A stretch of DNA of 64,000 nucleotides from Tilletia caries (GCA_032718865.1 JALUTQ010000035.1:1240001-1304000), one strand, 5' to 3'. Positions 10,920 through 23,101 are shown, counted from the stretch's first letter. Numbers and translations are program-made. Notes: a model not told the origin generated them from the sequence alone.

Positions 10920-12729
10920 TCAGTCGTTCACAAGCTCGGCATCGGCGCTCGGCATCGGCGCTGGGGGAGGAGGTGGAGGTATGTTTAACGGGTTGGTGGG
11001 GTTGAATGATATGGGCCATCCAGCGCACGAGGGCCAGAACGCGAGTATGAAGGCTGGGCACCACGTAAAGGGAGGAAACGTCTCCATTGGTGGGACGGCG
11101 TCGGTCATCAACGGCGGCTCGGGTGCGGTCACTGTCGGAGCGTCCGTTGGCACCGCTGGAAGGTCTGTCAGGGGGGCTGTTGGGAGCGTTGCAACATCTG
11201 TCGGGACCAGGTCCGGAAGCGTCGTCGGGAGCACGATCGGGAGCGTCGGGATCGGGTCCAGAAGGTCCGTTGGCATCAGGGTGGGGAGGTCAGTCGGCAG
11301 CACGGGGGGGAGTACTGGCAGGAGTGACGGAAGTGTCGGAAGGACCGTCGGGAGAACAGTGGGAAGGACCGTCGGAAGGACAGTGGGGATAACTGTCGGG
11401 AGAACAGTAGGGAGGGTTGGGATGACCGTCGGAGGCACAGTCGTCGTCGAGGTAGTGCTGGTGGTCGTCGCCGTGGATCGCGTGGTGGTCGTAGGTCGTA
11501 TCGTGAAAGTGAACCGAGTACGGGTGCGGGTGCGGGTGCTCGTCGGTCTCCGGCTGACCGTGCCTTGACCAGGATAGCCAGGGTAGATGCTAAGGAAGGA
11601 AAGGAAGAAGGAAGTAAGGAAAGAAAAGAGGATGAGGATTCGACTCAGCAACCACGGGACAGTGTGTCAAGGTCGTCGGCAAGTGTTCAAAACTCACAGC
11701 CGGCAGTTGTTAGGATTTCTCCAGTAGTCCCAAAAAGCCTGGAGACACGTAGCAGCGATGTGTCTTGTCATCAGTAATCATTGTTCAGCGGATTGAATGA
11801 CATGGTAAAGAGAAAACTGGTTCCAAGACTCACAATCGTACACCCCCAACCTGCCGGGATGATTTTTGGAGCGTAGTGTTCTAGGATAGGCCGTAATGGT
11901 GTCCGGGAATCATACCTGGCGGTACTGTCAGTTAAGATGATCCGGGAACCATCCGGCTTAGATGATCCGGGGATGCTACCTGAGTATGCTCCGCGGATCA
12001 TACCAAGTGCAACCATACTGAGATGCTCCAAAAACATTGTCTGACGACCCTTCCCGCGCGCGATGGAAAGCTCTGGTCACGTGGTTGCTGGTGAGCAGCT
12101 CCAAGTCCACAGACCACCGAAAGGTCTGAGTCTCACAGTCTCATAATTATCCGGAGAGATCTCAAAAAATTCACTGTGGCTTTCCCTCTCAATTGATGGT
12201 CACGTTTGACATTAGGAACCCTTGATTCGCTGTATTGCTACCCGTGTGATGAGGTGATGAGGAGGTGGGAAGGAATGGTGGGGGGGTGTGATGGATGGGA
12301 GCGGTGGAGGTGGGAGGAGAGGACGACGAGACGACGACCATGGTGCGTGCGTCTGCCTGGTGCCACGGACTGCGGGGAACTCGTTTGTTTGGGTTCGCGT
12401 CTCAGTCACGTGCTCACTACCTCATATGGTACTGGAATGACCCCTGGTACTGTCCGGGAATCCTCCCATAAATCATTCCAGAATGCTACCGCTTTGAAGT
12501 GCTAGATGCTACCAGGTTCATCCCGCTTTAGTCTATCCAGAACGATACCTGTACAATACACGAGTTTGACACTGGTATCATCCCGCCAGGTTGGCCGTGT
12601 ACAGCGACCTTGACGAGCCACCACGGCGCCGACCTGGTGCTCCGGTTCGAGAATCGGGTGAGGCGCCGCCAAGACCGAGGCCGAAAGCTGGGTGGCGAGA
12701 ACGAAGGCGATGATGACTCCTGACTTCAT
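10920..12729 (-). pseudogene. Secreted Pro/Thr-rich repeat protein, copy 1, split by a transposon
   Basis: This is the same gene as the intact copy at 13979-15153. Exon 1 starts at 12729 (MKSGVIIAFVLATQLSASVL, a signal peptide, then APHPILEPEHQ...RQGRCT). It is interrupted at about 12600 by a 0.76-kb element and resumes at 11840 with the last codons before the GTGAGT donor. Exon 2 (11738-11698, 41 nt, FWDYWRNPNNCRL) and exon 3 (11589-10920) are intact. Exon 3 encodes a Thr/Arg stretch, an array of P-T-V-L/I-P-T units and a short Cys/Trp-containing tail. As it stands, translation from the original start ends inside the element, so the gene is probably dead. The downstream exons keep their frame, so the insertion looks recent (inference). 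Confidence 0.8.
11841..12599. mobile_element. Non-autonomous DNA transposon (about 759 bp) with inverted ends
   Basis: Comparison with the intact paralogue places both ends. The left end reads CACCCCCAACCTGCCGGGAT and the right end, reversed, reads CACGGCCAACCTGGCGGGAT; they match at all but three positions and continue with GAT. The element sits within the palindromic tetramer GTAC of the target, so the duplicated target can be read as TA (Tc1/mariner-like) or as GTAC/GTACA. The interior contains many scattered copies of GATGATCC, ATGCTACC and ATCATACC-like words near both ends, as expected for transposase-binding subterminal repeats. No transposase ORF is visible, so the element is non-autonomous. 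Superfamily is uncertain. Confidence 0.78.
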
Positions 12730-13978
12730 GATTCGGAATGTGCAGGAAAAAAACGAGGAGGAGTAGGCTTTGAGAAGAGGAGGGATGGGTAATAAAGACT
12801 CGTTTTATACCTTTTCCCTTAGCCAGTCAGTGTCAGTAGAAAGGGTGAGCCCGTCCAGGAGAGTCAGGAACGCGGACACGGGCTACCTCTTCTTCCCGAA
12901 GATAGAAGAGGAACCATCATTCTGCACTCAAGTGGGCGGAACGAAGGGTTGGATCAGAACGTTAGCAGCGATCATAAACTCTTCCCAGCATGGCATCGTT
13001 CCGAACATTAACACAGCGTACCAAGGATAGCGATGTCCAATGTCTTCCTGCATCGGGTTGAGAACGGGAGCCGGGATTCGCTACGTGCATGTGCGAGCCT
13101 CCGTAGCAGCGATCACGGGCAGATGCCACTTCACGGTGATCACCCAGACGGAAGATCCTGTTCACGACAGGTTTGTGGCACATAAGTAGGTTGGGACCAG
13201 GCACGTGGATCCGGGAGTTCTAATGTTTGGAGAGGAAGAGGATAGAAGCACATTCGACGAGTTGTGAGCTTCTGTGTTTCCGGATTTGGTCTACCTGGGT
13301 CCTTATTGACGACTGACGTTGGTGATGAGAGCCGACGTAGCGTGGGAAAAAGGTGAGACACTGCAACAAACAAACAGCAAACAAACAAAGGACGATCAGC
13401 GATCAGTAATGCAGCAACGAGTGTGATGGAAATGGATAGCCACCAGTCGGCATGAAACGTTGCGTTCCACAAAAGTCAAGCGACCCGCTGAAAAGGAGCG
13501 CAAGGTAGGCGGGCCTATGCAATCAAGTACGACGTTCGACGTCTAACCCTCGATTAGACATCGCGCTTCCGATCCCCTTTATACGCAAGAGGGAGAAAGA
13601 ATTTGCTCACTAGGACCTGTTAGGGAAATTGTCTAGATGCTTTGTATGTGTGTGTTCCAAAAGGGAAGAACTAAGCACCTCGCCGTCAATACAACGTCTT
13701 CGATCTTCGCGTGCGGGAGCACACCCGTCGACCCCCGTCCGGCGTCCGTCCCCGAAGGCGAGCACCCCTCCATCGATTTCACCTATAGCCCTCGAGTGCA
13801 TCGGAAGGTCGAGCAGCGCGGACGTGGAGAGACACCAGCTAAGTAAAAACCTTTCCTTAGCATTCGTGAATATGTGATGTGTGGAGACGTGAGGCCAGAG
13901 ACGGATCACCAACCACCTCCAACTCACTCGGGGTGCTCAATTCGTTTCTGGGGCTCGGCTCGGTGTCGCTGCTGCAGG
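12730..13978. other. Duplicated upstream region of copy 1
   Basis: About 1.25 kb between the two repeat-protein genes. It is homologous to the region upstream of copy 2. Open frames on the minus strand (for example 13140-13472 and 13610-13927) are not conserved between the two units in the same frame, so I treat the stretch as promoter and spacer. Confidence 0.55.
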
Positions 13979-16310
13979 TCACAGCCCCCAGATGAACATC
14001 AAGAACTCGCAAAAGTCTGGCCACGAGGGGAAATCCGCGGCTGTGCAAGTAAAAGGAACGGGAACGGGAAGGGGATCGAACGTCTCCACTGGCGTTGACG
14101 GAGGCTCTGGGGTAGTCGCTGTTGGAACGTCCGTTGGGGCTGGGATCACGGGCGCTGCGGTCTCGTCGGGAATGACCGATGGGAACACCGGCGGAAGGAT
14201 CTCGGACGGAAGGATTACTGGCGGATTGGCGATAGCGTCTGTTGGGAGCGCCGAGGGGAGCGTCGGGAGGTCTGCCGGGATCACGTTGGGAAGGTCTGTC
14301 GGGAGGACGGCGGGAAGTACTGTCGTAAGGGGCAGGTCCGTCGTAAGGGGCTCCGTCGGTAGCACTGACGGGAGCGTTGCGAGATCGGTCGGGATCAAGT
14401 TCGGAAGGTCGGTCGGGAGCGCGGTGGGGAGGGCGGGGGGAAGCACGATTGGTAGCGTCGGGATCGTATCCGGAAGGTCCGTTGGGAGCACGGTGGGGAG
14501 AGCAGTTGGGAGGACGGTGGGGAGTACTGGCGGGAGTGACGGAAGTGTCGGAAGGACCGTCGGGAGAACAGTGGGAAGAACGGTCGGGAGAACAGTAGGA
14601 AGGGTTGGGATGACCGTCGGGGGCACAGTCGTCGTCGAGGTAGTGCTGGTGGTCGTCGTCGTGGATCGCGTGGTCGTCGTAGGTCGGATCGTGAAAGTGG
14701 ACCGAGTACGGGTGCGGGTACGGGTGCTCGTCGGTCTCGGGCTGACCGTGCCTTGACCAGGATAGCCAGGATAGATGCTAAAGGAGGAAGGGAGGACAAA
14801 GATTTGATTCAGTAAAGAATTGATTCAGCAAAGATTTGATGCACAGCAGAGGTCGCCAAGGTTGTCGGCAGTGTTCGAAACTCACAGCCGGCAGTTGTTA
14901 GGATTTCTCCAGTAGTCCCAGAAAGCCTGTAGACACGTGATAGCGATGCATGTTGTCATCAGAAATTGCTGTCCAGCAGATTAAATGCCATGGTCAGAAA
15001 AAGTACTGTAAGACTCACAATGGTACAGCGACCTTGACGAGCCACCACGACGCCAGCTTGGTGCTCCGCTTCGAGAATGGGGTGAGGCGCCGCCAGCACC
15101 GAAGCTGATAGCAGTGTAGCGAGAACGAAAGCGGTGATGACTCCTGACTTCATGGTTCCGAAGTGTGGAGGAGGAAGGAGGAGGACTGGGCTGCAAGAAG
15201 AAGAGGAAGCGGATGAAGACTAGCCGTGAGATCCGGCAAAGAGGGATGAGGGGCGATGGTGGGAGTGGGTGACGAGAGCCAGACAACGTACAGCCCTTCG
15301 CTTTATACCTTTCCTTTCCCTCAGTCAGTCAACATCAGTATACAAGGCAAGTCCGTCTAGGAGAATCAGGAACGCGAACACGAGCACTCACTTCTGCTCC
15401 CGAGGGAGAGGGGCCATCGTTCTGCACTGGACACTGCGCAGCAAAGTCCTCCTGTGCAGTAAGCAAAAATCACACAGAGGAGCTTAGCGAACGTTTTTCT
15501 CGAATCTCGCCCCAAACGGGCGGAACGAAGGGATGGAGCAGAACATTAGCACTGAGCAGTAAACCAAAACTCTTATCAGCACATCATCATTCACCATCCC
15601 AGCGTAACAACGCCCCGAGGAATGAGGATGGCGATATCCAATATCATTCCCGCATCGGACTGAGAACGAGTAGTTGAGCTCTGGGCCTTCATTACCTGCG
15701 CGAGCCCGCTGTGGGAGCGTTCACGGCCAGCTCACGGAGATCACCCAGGAAGAAACCTGCGGCACGAAGGGGTCTGGCCCTAGGCAGATTATAGGACCAA
15801 GCAGGCGGATCCGGGAGTTCCACTGTTTGGAGCGGAAAATGATAGATATGCATCCGATGAGGGTCGCCCTGTGTTTCCGGATTTGGTCTGGCTGTTCAAA
15901 CGTGTGGATGAGGGCCGACGTAACGTGAGAGAAAAGGTGAGACAGCGCAACAAACAAAGGAACGAACAAACTAACAAACAAACAAACAACGATCAGCAAC
16001 CCAAGGAATACGGAAATGCATAGCCAGCAGTCGACACAAAATGTTGCCGCCCTGCGAAAAGAACTTCCCTTCCCATCGCGCAAACAAGGCGTTCCTTGTT
16101 ATCGTCCCATATCGAGAAGCCAAAGATCCCGCTCGAAACGAGCGGTGTAAGCCGTAAGGCGGGGCCCAGCAACCAAGGACGACGTTCGAACCTCGGAAGA
16201 CATCGCGCTTCCGATCCCCCTTTATACAAGCAGGGAAAAATTGGCCGTCAGGCCCTACGAAGGAAGTGGTGAAGATACCTTGTGCGCGTTCCAAAAGGAA
16301 AGGAAAGAAA
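13870..16310. repeat. Segmental duplication, unit 2
   Basis: Partner of the block at 10,860-13,680, lacking the transposon. It carries the intact repeat-protein gene and its promoter. The divergence is visible as many scattered substitutions and small indels, more in the upstream part than in the conserved exon 2. Confidence 0.75.
13979..15153 (-). CDS. Secreted Pro/Thr-rich repeat protein, copy 2 (intact)
   Basis: Three exons (15153-15019, 14926-14886, 14777-13979; donors GTGAGT, acceptors ACAG and TTAG) give 324 aa. Residues 1-21 form a clean signal peptide (MKSGVITAFVLATLLSASVL). A short mature N-terminus follows with Cys43, the exon-2 block FWDYWRNPNNCRL, then IYPGYPGQGTV, a Thr/Arg-rich stretch and about 150 residues of P-T-[VDA]-L-P units. 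The C-terminus is a small domain with two cysteines and Trp/Phe residues (FTCTAADFPSWPDFCEF). The layout suggests a wall- or matrix-associated, possibly O-glycosylated secreted protein. I know no named family. A paralogue broken by a transposon lies 1.2 kb downstream. Confidence 0.75.
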
Positions 16311-17205
16311 CCTCTCAGAGTCTCCGTCCGTTGCCCAAAGGTGGGACAGAATTCGTATGGGCAGGGGCAAAGTATCTCGCGCTCGAATGGTCCAGGACCA
16401 AATAATGCCTCTGTAGACCCGCGTCCCTTGAGCTTTTCTCGATAAGATGTGATGTTGATATGGGCCGAGGGGGGCGCGGGGGCGTCGCGAGATCCCTCAT
16501 CCAAAAGGCGGGCTATAGGTTCCGAACCAGCGATGAGAGGCCAACCTGTCTTGCGAGGGTGCGATTCGATTCACGACGTCGGTGAGGAGAGCGATCGAAA
16601 GGGCCTCCCTCGTGCGGAAGCAAGTCATATCGTACGCTCGCCGCCCAGCTGCCCGTAGAGTTGAATAGGAATCTTGAAGCCGTCCGAACAACACCTTGGC
16701 GAGAGCCCGTCATGCTGCAAATCGTACGAATGAACCGAAGATCTTGCCGCCTCGCGTTCGTTCAGGAACTTCGGCCACTCCGACTATCCTGGCGCCTGGC
16801 AGCTTGCAGAAAAGACCAGTGGAAGCCGATAAGTTCGTCGTTCCCGCCTGGAATTCGAAGTCCATAGCTTGTTCTGGGAAGTCCACGAGGCTCTGGGGGG
16901 AGTCCGACTTGGGATGTGCAGATGTGAGAGGGCGGTTAAGTTGTGAAGGAGGAAAGGACACAAAGCAAAGCCAGTGTGCATACTTGGACGGTATGAAAGA
17001 GAAGGAGGGAGCGATGGAAGGCGGGACGTTGAGCAAGAGAAAGAACAACACCTGGGAACGGTTCTGGAACGGAAACGCGACCACGCGACTCGAGAACGAG
17101 CGCGTCGTGCCAGAAGGAAGCCAACACTCATGCCTCATGCTCATCTCACTGACGACCACCATCTCACATCGATCCCATTTCCTCATCCTTTACTGAATAG
17201 CGAAC
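15154..17205. other. Long intergenic region
   Basis: About 2 kb. The left half belongs to duplication unit 2. The right half (about 16,310-17,205) contains only short or compositionally poor frames. A 177-aa frame at 15971-16504 (minus) has no visible domain and overlaps the duplicated spacer. A promoter for the gene at 17206 must lie here. Confidence 0.45.
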
Positions 17206-20200
17206 ATGCCACCGAAGCAGACGCGCAGAGCCAGTGGCTCGTCAGCAGCGGCGGCAGCGGCGGTGCTGCCGGCGGGCTCGTCCTCGGGCACTGCGGCCGC
17301 CGCTGCCGAAGCAGGCCCCAGCTCAACCTCAGCTGCTTCAGCTTCTGCTTCCACTTCCGCTGCTGCGCTAGTCACAGCTTCACCGTTTACATCAAAGCCA
17401 CCACCCAAGAAGAGAGCGCGCATAGCAAGCACCGCTCCCAAACCACCAAGAGCACCAAAGGCTCCCAAGGCTACCAAGCCAACCAAGAAAGCCGCATCAA
17501 CCACCACTCCCGCCGCTTCGACTTCAACAGCAGCAGCAGCGTCAGCCTCTTCTGCTTCAGCCACAGCGCTTCAAATACCCTCACGCATCGCCACCCTTGC
17601 AGAAAAGTCTCCCGAGCACTGCAGATCGGTCACAGAAGCGACAGAGGTGGCACGCTACCTCGAAGCCAAACTCCGCGCTCATACCTCCCACGGTCCACCC
17701 GAGATGATGCTCAAGCACGTCCACGGAGCCAAGTCGCACACCTCCTTCCGTCGACGCACGCGCGGCTCCATACCTAAGACCGACGCCGGCGCCATGGACG
17801 AGGACAAAGACGATGAGTTTGCTGATGCGTTGACGTCCGATGATGAGGGCGAGGAGGACCAGGATGAGGCGCAGGGTGGGGCTGCTGCGCTTCTCATGCT
17901 CGGTCAGCCGTCGGTCCACAGGGACGAATATGGACGGACGGCTGTCAAGGCCAACAATCTGACTGAGCTTCTGGCCATGCGAAAGGACTACAACAAAGAG
18001 AAGAAGAGGTGAGTTCCGACCCAAAACTGCGCATGTATGCGGGTCTATGTCGAAACAAAGCGCAGCCCCATGCTGATCAGCGCTCTCCCTCCTCTCATCA
18101 ACGCACAGACTTCTCGAAAAGACGTTGGCGTTCTGGCAACGCGTCGAAATTCTTGGGGCCAGACCGCTCGAGTCCGCTGTCAAGGTGTGAGTACCCTTTG
18201 TGCTTGGACCATGCGAAAACCACCCAGTCTCTGAACAAACGCATTTAAACTTGATGAGAATGCAGGGCACAGCATTCCCTCGAGCTTGCCATCAACTTCA
18301 GCCTGCCCCAGGAAGGTCTCGCCATCCTCCTCAAAGCCTTCCTGGGTCTGCACGCCGCTTTACCCCGCGCCAAACAAGGCATCCCGCAAGGTTTGCACTC
18401 CTCCTGGGACAGCTTCTCCAAACTCATCAAGTCCTACCAGTCGCATTTCGGCTCCAACAGCACCATCTTCGCCAACCTCCCGCAGACCCACTTTGACTTC
18501 CTTCGCACGCTCGCCGAGACAGGTTCCCACCTCGGCGTCATGCGTACTCACTTTCACGAACACATCAAGGAGCGCGCTGATAAGATCTTCCGAGTGCCCT
18601 CGTCGTATTCGTACGCCATAAGCTCGTCCCAGGACGAGGAGGTCACCTGGAAGATCTTCGTGGGAGCCACCCAGGCATTTAACGTCTTCCTCGTCGATCA
18701 GATGGCCGGCCTGCTCGGAGCTGATATAAGCACGCGCTACCGTCGGGCGACCCAGCACAAGGACGGTCCGGCGCAGAAGGAACTAGCTGTCTCTAGCACC
18801 GCGTTCAACCCGAACGTCAAGGCTCTCGTCACTCCGGCGATGCTCATGAAGGGCATCAGCTCCCTATACGACCCGTTCCTCTCCGATTTTAAAGCTGTGG
18901 TTCGGGAATCGTACCACGAGGTCACAGTACGCTCTACCAACCTGACCACGTACAACAAGTTCCCCGCCCTCTCCGGACCGGACTGGATGACGTTCACCGC
19001 AGCGGAGCGCAAGATCCGATTCGTACACGTGCTCGAGCGGATCGAGATCATGGAGATTGACCTCAAGACGTTGTTGGTGCACATGGAGCAGAACGAGATG
19101 CGCTCCAGCGCGCATCGTACGGAGGAGGATTGGCTGTCGGGGATCGCGATGTCGGTCGAGCATCACAGGTGCTTGAGGGAGAAGGTTGGGGCTTCGAAGG
19201 TGGTGCAGGAAAAGCTTTTGGCGCAGGCTAGGCCGATGCTTGGGATAGCAGGGATGCGAGGGAAGAATGTGGAGGGTGGAGGTGGAGGGGACCCTGGGCC
19301 GGCTGGTGGCGGCGAGTCGGGAACAGGGGCAGATGTGATCATGTCCATGCCCGGACCGTCCGCTGTGGTCATCCCGATCCTATCCCACCTGAACCCGGAC
19401 GTGCGCGAGCAGATGTTCGACCCGGAAGGCCGAGTAGCCGACACACTCGACATGGCGCGCTGCCTGACCCGCCTCGTCCGCTACCGCTTCCTCGAGCTGA
19501 GCCGGATCGGCAAACCCTGTTTTGAGGCGGCCTCCTTCCATGCGCACACGATTCCGAACCGGATCAAGGCGCTCTCGTCTACGCTGGGCAAGGACTTCCG
19601 GAAGGGCTACTATGCGACAGACGAGCAGATTGCCGAGTGCGCGTGTCGGTTCTGGGAGGTGACGATGTGCACACTTGACTTGCTGGCCTCTGCCCTCGAG
19701 CGTCTGACGGGCCCGGAGTACGTCGATGTAGACGAGGTTTCGGACCTGGAGAAGTTCTTGGTCGAGGCGGAGCGCGGACAGCGGGAGTGGTCTGACCAGG
19801 CTGCGCTCACGACGGAGGTCGCCCGCTTGAGACTCAAGATTGCGAATTGGATGGTGGAGCTCAGGGCGCTGTGTGCGAACGAGGTCCTCGTGCCCTGGCT
19901 GTCTCGCGTGAACTGGAAGCTCGAGCAGATGGACCTGTGGAGACCGCAGGGCACCGTCGTGCCGCAGGACATCGCGACGGAGTGGACCGCCTTGAAGAAG
20001 ACGACGAAGATCGACTGGGTGTGCGGGGCGAGGACGGAGGGAGAGACCGCCGCCGCCGCCGCCGCCGCCTCCTCCTCGTCGACCACGGCGAAAAGGGAGC
20101 TGACCGAGGAGCAACACCAGACGATATCCTACTTCCGGCACATGTACCTCGTCCGTCTCACAGACGCCACCTCATCCTGGGCCCTCCGACTGGCCGGCTT

Positions 20201-21483
20201 CGAGTGGGCCAACAAGCTCCGGACGACGACGCCTTTTAGTCGGACGAAGGCTGGTGCGCAGCTGGAGGCGCTGAAGCGCGTGAAGGCGGATATTAAGCTA
20301 GCGCATGGGCGGGATGGGTGGCAGGTCAGTGCGCGGAGGGCGGAGACTGTCGTTGGGGCACTGAGAGCGCGTTTCCATTCGTGGAGGGCAGGTGTGGAGA
20401 ATGGGGCTCGGTTGGCTGCTGCTAGGAGTGGGAGTGGGAGCGGGAGCGGGAGTGGGGATGGAGATGGGGATGGGAATGGGGACGAGGATGAGGATGAGGA
20501 TGAAGATGAAGATATGGATAATTTGGCTCCGCCGGCTCTTGGCCCATCATCTTCCTCGAACAACAACAACAGCTCATCCTCCTCCTCGAACCTCAAGTTG
20601 CCGATGCTCTCCTTCATCCCGCAAGAATCGTCAGACGCGATGCGTTCGGTCTATCGGACTGTGCAGATTGTGTATCCTGCCGAGTCGGAGCGGCGGGCGA
20701 GGGTTGGGGGATTGGCGCTCGCGTTCCGGGTGTTGATCGATGCTGTGGCGCTGGAGAAGCTGAATGATGTCCCATGTAGTGCGGCCAGTGGGTCAGGCGT
20801 TCAAGCTCGAGCTGCCTCAGGATCAGGAGTTGGAGAGGGGGCCTCGGAATCGACGTCTACGGCAGCCGCTATCACGGACAGCCCGTCTGCTTATACTGCG
20901 GCTGCGCAAGCAGCCCGCAAGCAAGCTTCGATCCAGCGCGAGAAGCAGATGGCCAAGGAGCGCGATATCAAGCTGACGCGACTTCCGCGGGCGGGCAAGG
21001 CGTGGAAGATGCACTTCATAGCTTGGCATGTGAGTCTATTGATCATTAATCTCTTGTTGATTTCCGGTGATTTTCAAGGCCAGCCCATCTGACACATCCT
21101 TTTCACAGGATTTCCGTCCGGAGGAGTTGAAGTATGTGACGACTGGCTCGGGACAGACGCCTGAGCCATACACGAACGAGATCCGCAAGATGCTCTCGCT
21201 CCGACCTACGAACGACACCGGTCTCTCGCCCGGCTCGTCCTCCACCTCAGCAAGCACCGCCCCTTCCACCGAGGGCCCGTTCGGCGTACCCGGGCCCTCA
21301 CCCGCCGGCTCGGTGAGCACCCGCGCGTCGACGAAGAGGGGCCTGCCGATCCGGGCTGCGGATACGGAGTATGGGTATGGCGATCTGGCGATTACCTATC
21401 GGGAGAGGGTGTTCTGGATGGAGGTTGTGCGGGCTACGCTTGGGGGCAGTGCGGTGCAGCTTGCGAGAGAGCCGGGGGAATGA
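17206..21483 (+). CDS. Large unassigned, probably nuclear protein (1,339 aa), four exons
   Basis: Exons are 17206-18008, 18109-18186, 18266-21029 and 21109-21483; phases match at each junction and total 4,020 nt. The first 130 residues are Ala/Ser/Thr-rich with a basic cluster (PPPKKRARI) that looks like a nuclear localisation signal, then lysine/proline repeats. Residues about 200-230 are acidic (DEDKDDEFADALTSDDEGEEDQDEA). From about residue 265 a long, mostly helical, ordered region follows (LLEKTLAFWQRVEILGARPL and onward) with conserved-looking Trp/Cys content and no catalytic motif I can name. A second acidic run near residue 1,020 and a C-terminal block starting DFRPEELKYVTTGSG complete it. 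It could be a chromatin or cell-cycle scaffold, but I cannot support a specific function. Confidence 0.75.
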
Positions 21484-22065
21484 TGTTGAGGAGGGTGTTT
21501 CCCCTGAGCGCGGGAAGGAGAGGGGGAAGCGGAAGGGGGAGAGAAATTCAGAAGTTGAGATGAGATAACCGGAGAACGAAGAGCGCAAGAGGAGACGGAA
21601 GGGATAACAGGCGGGTTTCCCACTCTGTACATGTATACACAGTTACGATGGACATTCAAATGCAACCCGCGACAACTTGTTTGTGTTCACGCGTTCGAGG
21701 CGAGGCATGTGAAGAAGGGAGAGCGTGGTCCGAGCCTGGCTGCAGCGCGAGGTCCTTGTCATTTGGCTCTGAACCTGAAGTATCCCAGTCACAGAAGCAA
21801 TCAATCGAAAAAAAACGTCCTGGAAAGGGGGCAGCTAAGCCAGATTCCTCAAGACGGCCACAGGGCCAGAGTGTGGATTGCGTGTATACATACTTCGAAG
21901 GGGACGAGAGGCTTGATGTATGTATGTAACGTGCGCAGGTGGAACTCAAGAGCGTCCGACGACTGTTTCGACCATACTCTGCAAAAGAGTGAGAAGACGG
22001 CATCAGAAAAGGAAATCAGGCATGAACCAAGCCGAACGAGCATCCCTTGCCTCCTCCCTCAGGCC
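21484..22065. other. Intergenic spacer
   Basis: About 580 bp between the large unassigned gene and the thioredoxin pseudogene. I see no gene, RNA or repeat beyond short purine runs. Confidence 0.45.
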
Positions 22066-22622
22066 TCAGTCTCCAAGTTTTCCGGACTCACACGAAGATT
22101 TCTTTCGGGTTTCGCACTCGGCAGTTCGTTCAGGCTCTCGCCATTCAGGAACAGCAGGAAAAAAAAAAAAAGGGGGGGGGGGGGGACCGCCCCGATGCCG
22201 TGCTCCTGGGCGAGCCTCGTTCGCAGCGTTCAAGGTCGACCCGAGACGAACTTGACCTTCTCGGAGGATTCGGTTGCCAGCGAATGGATGGATGGAGGAC
22301 GAGATCGCACGGGACGGGGCCGGGCCGGACCACGTCTGTGCGCCACGCACAGAAGATTTGGAGGTCAGTTGGTATATACATACTGCGACGGCGGCGGCAG
22401 CGCAATCAGACACGATATGGGAACATTTTGACTCACTGCCATGAAACAAGGCGACTGCAGTCGAGTAAGAAGAGCGCCTTGCGTCAACCCCCTCACTATA
22501 TGTAAGCTGTAAACTTGAAAGCATGCATCGAGCGAGATGAGGGACTCACCGAACGATCTTGTTGTCTTCGACGGTCTTCTCGAATTCAGCGCGGGGGTGG
22601 TGGTAACGGGAGTGACAGACAT
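22066..22622 (-). pseudogene. Thioredoxin pseudogene with lost redox cysteines
   Basis: Read on the minus strand from an ATG at 22622, thioredoxin pieces appear in order but in different frames. They are EFEKTVEDNKIV (the usual N-terminal helix), a degenerate VALFHG in place of VVDFxA, TWSGPAPSRAIS in place of TWCGPCxxIS, SEKVKFV, LAQEHGIGAVP, and FLNGESLNELPSA. Both active-site cysteines are replaced (WCGPC has become WSGPA, about 22316-22335). At least three frame changes separate the pieces. The cis-proline segment (normally MPTFxFF) is replaced by homopolymers, 11-12 A next to about 13 G on the plus strand (22158-22187). A thioredoxin normally reduces protein disulfides; this copy could not. 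Confidence 0.72.
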
Positions 22623-23101
22623 GATGGTAATTGGTACCAACGTTTTTCTCTGGCTGCAGGGGTTGAAGCAGATTTCGCAACTGAGCGTGAAGAGGGTGAG
22701 CGGACGTCGGGAGGGAGGAGATAGACGGGTTTGAGCGAGACTTTTATTACTCTTCCTTCGGCTCCCATGCTGGATGGTGGTGTGATTGCACTTCCGAAGG
22801 TTCTTCGAGAAGCGAGCAGCGCGTAACCACTCCCCGGCTGGAGCCTTGGAGGGACGACGCGGTGGACGTGATCGAGGGCCGAGGGCCAGGGAGTCAGGGA
22901 CCAGGGAAAAGACCTGCAGAGACATGTCACACTTTCAGCGCGTGATCGGAATCTACGATGGAGGGGGCAAGAGAGAGGTCAGGAGGTAAACGCAGGGGTC
23001 AGTAAAATCGCAGTCCAGCTGTGTGTGCTGATCAAGCGATTAAGCACGGCGACCTCGAAGCGCCGCATCGGCCCTGTGTGCGTGGGACCGAGAATCTACT
23101 T

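Larger units (their letters stand above)
10860..13680. repeat. Segmental duplication, unit 1
   Basis: This block is similar over its length to 13,870-16,310: the gene body, the exon-1 promoter (TTTATACCTTT... at 12,800 and 15,302), the distal upstream region (GGGCGGAACGAAGGG at 12,931 and 15,519) and an end near CATCGCGCTTCCGATCCCC at 13,560 and 16,201. Unit 1 is longer because of the transposon. Confidence 0.75.

Noticed and set aside
10873..11568. Plus-strand frame rich in GRSVGS/GRTVGRT repeats, resembling a repetitive surface protein
   Set aside because: It is antisense to the P-T-x-L-P repeat exon. The minus frame has a signal peptide, matching splice sites and a conserved paralogue; the plus frame has none of these.
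13992..14756. Second plus-strand Gly/Arg/Val-repeat frame
   Set aside because: Antisense shadow of the intact repeat-protein gene, for the same reasons.
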